The notes under the pieces are model-generated. The model worked only from the letters and a program-made list of their open reading frames with translations, ran no database searches and was not told the DNA's origin. The position numbers were made by a program, and so were the translations under genes. From Ralstonia pickettii (GTDB taxonomy: Bacteria > Pseudomonadota > Gammaproteobacteria > Burkholderiales > Burkholderiaceae): 64,000 nt of DNA. The stretch covers positions 34,790 to 98,789 of the forward strand of contig NZ_MCGB01000074.1 of the NCBI RefSeq assembly GCF_001699815.1, in the 5' to 3' direction. Shown here one piece after another: positions 62,003-64,000 of this stretch (position 1 is its first letter; each line of letters begins with the position of its first letter).

Positions 62003-62749
62003 TCAGCGCCCACCCGCGCAATCCAGCAGCGCGCCAGTCACGTACGACGCCGCATCGGAGAGCAGCCAGACGATGGTCTCGGCCACTTCTTGCGGCGTGC
62101 CGGGGCGGCCGATCGGCGTGCCGCTGCCAAGGCGCTGAGCGCGGTCGGGCTGGCCGCCAGAGGCGTGAATATCGGTCTCGATCAAACCGGGGCGCACGGC
62201 ATTGACACGTACGCCATCGCGCCCGAGTTCACGCGCCAAGCCCAGCGTCATGGTGTCGACGGCACCCTTTGAGGCGGCGTAGTCGACATATTCGTGCGGC
62301 GACCCCAGGCGCGACGCCGCCGACGACACGTTCACCACCGAACCGCCCACACCACCGCGCGACGTCGACAACCGCCGCGCCGCCTCGCGCGCGACCAGAA
62401 AGGCGCCCAGCACATTGGTCTCGAACATCGTCCGCAGCCGGTGCGTGGTCATATCGGCCACGTCCTGCGCCTCGGCCACGATGCCGGCGTTGTTGACCAC
62501 CCCATGCAGCGCACCAAAGCGACCCGTCGCTGCCTCGAATAGCGCGATGACGTCTTCGTCGTTCGACACGTCGCCCTGCACCGCCAGCGCATGGCCGCCG
62601 GCCTGTTCGATCAGCCCCACCGTCTCTTCCGCCGCCTGGCGGTTGCCGCGGTATTGCAGCGCGACAGACCAGCCGCGTTGCGCGCACAGCACCGCCGTGG
62701 CGCGACCGATACCCCGGCTCCCGCCGGTAATGACGATGGTCTTGGACAT
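62003..62749 (-). CDS. SDR family oxidoreductase (FabG-like)
   Basis: A 248-residue classical short-chain dehydrogenase using NAD(P)H. The cofactor motif is ITGGSRGIGRATAV, NNAGIV is conserved, and the catalytic residues are Ser in VNVSSAASRLG and Tyr/Lys in YVDYAASKGAVD. The end YVTGALLDCAGGR is FabG-like. The ATG at 62749 has AGGAG upstream; a frame extending further has no site. Substrate unknown. Confidence 0.92.
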   Translation of the reverse strand: MSKTIVITGGSRGIGRATAVLCAQRGWSVALQYRGNRQAAEETVGLIEQAGGHALAVQGDVSNDEDVIALFEAATGRFGALHGVVNNAGIVAEAQDVADMTTHRLRTMFETNVLGAFLVAREAARRLSTSRGGVGGSVVNVSSAASRLGSPHEYVDYAASKGAVDTMTLGLARELGRDGVRVNAVRPGLIETDIHASGGQPDRAQRLGSGTPIGRPGTPQEVAETIVWLLSDAASYVTGALLDCAGGR

Positions 62750-62887
62750 GCCGGTCTCCTGATGTGTAGTTGTGTTCGCAATTGTGCCGAGATACCGAAG
62801 TTTTGACATCGAGGGATGTGTCCGAATCCGGCGAATTCATTCGGGCCGACAGGGCTAGACTAGCTGGCGAGTCCCCCGATCACCACC

Positions 62888-63802
62888 ATGCATCTCGACC
62901 ACAACGCCTGCTACCACGCCGTGCAATCGCGCGACCGACGTTTTGACGGCTGGTTCTTCGTCGGTGTGACATCCACCGGCGTATATTGCCGCCCGGTCTG
63001 CGCGGTGCGCACGCCGCTGGAGAAGAACTGCCGCTTCTTCACCACGGCGGCCGCTGCCGAGCGCGCGGGTTTTCGGCCCTGCCTGCGCTGCCGGCCAGAA
63101 CTGGCACCGGGGCACAGCCTGGCTGAGATGTCGTCCAACCTTGCACGCGCCGCCGCTCGCATGATCGACGAAGGCTTTCTGCAAGAACACGACCTGACCG
63201 CGCTGGCTGCAGCCGTGGGCGTGACCGACCGCCACTTGCGCCGCATCTTCCGCGCGGAGTTCGACGTCTCGCCCATCGAGTACGCGCAAACGCAGCGCCT
63301 GCTGCTCGCCAAACAGCTGCTGACCGATACGGCCATGCCCGTCGGCGACGTCGCCTTTGCCGCCGGCTTCGGAAGCGTCCGGCGCCTGAACAGCGGCTTT
63401 ATCGAGCGCTACGGCTTTACACCCACGCGCCTGCGCTCGCGCACGACGGCACCGCGCACCGAAGACGGCCCCACGCTCATGCTCGGCTGCCGTCCGCCGT
63501 TTGCGTGGCCGGCGTTGCTCGAATTTCTGCGCGCCCGTGCCGTCGACGGCGTCGAGGTGGTCACCGCCGACAGCTACGCCCGCACGATCACCGTCGACTA
63601 CGGCGGCGTGCGGCACATCGGCTGGCTGCACGCGCGCAATGTGCCGCAACGCCACGCGGTGGCACTGACCCTGTCGCCCAGTCTGCTGCACGCCATGCCG
63701 CCCGTGCTGGCGCGTACGCGGCGGCTGTTCGATCTCGATTGCCGCCCGGACCTAGAGCGTGTTATGCACTTTGGACGACAGGTGCGGCGTGAACGAGCAT
63801 GA
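62888..63802 (+). pseudogene. alkA: Ada/AlkA-type DNA-3-methyladenine glycosylase, truncated by an IS element
   Basis: The N-terminus is an Ada-type zinc module with Cys34, Cys38, Cys65 and Cys68 (VYCRPVC, PCLRCRP). An AraC-type HTH follows (LTALAAAVGVTDRHLRRIFRAEF; VAFAAGFGSVRRLNSGFIERY), then the start of the AlkA N-domain (GCRPPFAWPALLEFLRARAV). Full-length members have about 490 residues with an HhH-GPD glycosylase domain. Here native sequence stops at about codon 289 (63754) where an IS begins; the frame runs 16 codons into the IS. The enzyme domain is missing, so base excision activity should be lost, although the methyl-sensing part could persist. Confidence 0.85.
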
Positions 63803-64000
63803 GCATGGCAAAGACGACGAAATGCAAGCCGGCGAGTGTTTCAGGCAAGCGCTCGTAGTCGCGTGCGAGTCTTCGAAACCGATTGAGCCATCCGAAACTG
63901 CGCTCGACGACCCATCGGCGTGGCAGCAGGACAAAGCCTTTCTTCGCCTCTGGCAGTTTGATGACCTGCAATTCGATGCCTTCGTCCCGCGCGGCTTGCG
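63755..64000. mobile_element. IS5-family insertion sequence, left end only
   Basis: The element begins at GAGCGTGTTATGCACTTTGG, an IS5/IS427-type terminus, directly after the alkA codon for the residue following CRPD. The transposase stop codon is only seven bases inside this end. The right end and the target duplication lie beyond the window; CTAG or TA at the junction could be part of the duplication. Confidence 0.8.
63762..64000 (-). CDS. IS5-family transposase, C-terminal fragment
   Basis: The last 79 codons of a DDE transposase, continuing outside the window. The motif [20 protein letters not shown] then [10 protein letters not shown] contains the catalytic Glu of the DDE triad and the Y-x2-R-x3-E-like signature of the family. 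The end is [19 protein letters not shown]. The gene is antiparallel to alkA, which it disrupts. Confidence 0.88.
   Translation of the reverse strand, partial: QAARDEGIELQVIKLPEAKKGFVLLPRRWVVERSFGWLNRFRRLARDYERLPETLAGLHFVVFAMLMLVHAAPVVQSA

Overview
The window looks like a chromosomal segment of a Ralstonia-type betaproteobacterium (Burkholderiaceae). The coding DNA is GC-rich, and it carries conserved blocks of that group: purN with RNA methyltransferase, ribF-ileS-lspA, coaBC-dut, and clpS-clpA next to a cold-shock gene and icd. The family-level calls rest on motifs I could read; the genus is an inference. I saw no rRNA, tRNA or CRISPR array.

Left part (1-32.4 kb) is mostly housekeeping. It holds a branched-chain amino-acid ABC importer (livK, livH, start of livM); ispH with an FKBP-type prolyl isomerase; radC; rpmB-rpmG; the NAD pathway genes nadB and nadA-nadC; a fatty-acid desaturase; a four-gene overlapping operon purN-rsmB-phospholipase D-mscS; a response regulator and hybrid kinase pair; ribF-ileS-lspA-DUF4180; coaBC-monooxygenase-dut; clpS-clpA; a cold-shock gene with a long leader; and two small DUF genes.

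The middle (about 32.4-43.1 kb) is an integrated element lying between that block and icd. At the icd side it has a P4-type tyrosine integrase. Next come an AlpA-type regulator, two helix-turn-helix proteins and a set of four regularly spaced dyad repeats resembling iterons. It then carries a phage tail-fibre-like gene, two paralogous small Cys/HGG proteins, a zinc-ribbon membrane protein, an operator-rich divergent promoter region and a repeat-dense non-coding stretch. At the far end is a folded RNA with the antisense architecture of phage P1/P4 C4 RNA, placed upstream of an Icd/Ash-like reading frame. No capsid, portal, large terminase or primase gene is visible, so it looks like a satellite-like or decayed element carrying its own control circuits. 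This is the most unusual part of the window.

Right part (43.1-64 kb) starts with icd, followed by a probable dehydrogenase small subunit, a Lys/Ala/His-rich secreted peptide, and a lipoprotein metallophosphoesterase translationally coupled to a di-haem cytochrome c peroxidase. Then come DUF192, a Tat-exported metallo-beta-lactamase-fold protein and a lysozyme-inhibitor-like protein. Three LysR regulators sit with an MFS pump, DoxX, a gamma-glutamyltransferase-family enzyme, an MHS transporter and a DapA-like aldolase. The segment ends with a neutral zinc metallopeptidase, an SDR enzyme, and an Ada/AlkA-type DNA repair gene cut by an IS5-family insertion sequence that runs off the window.
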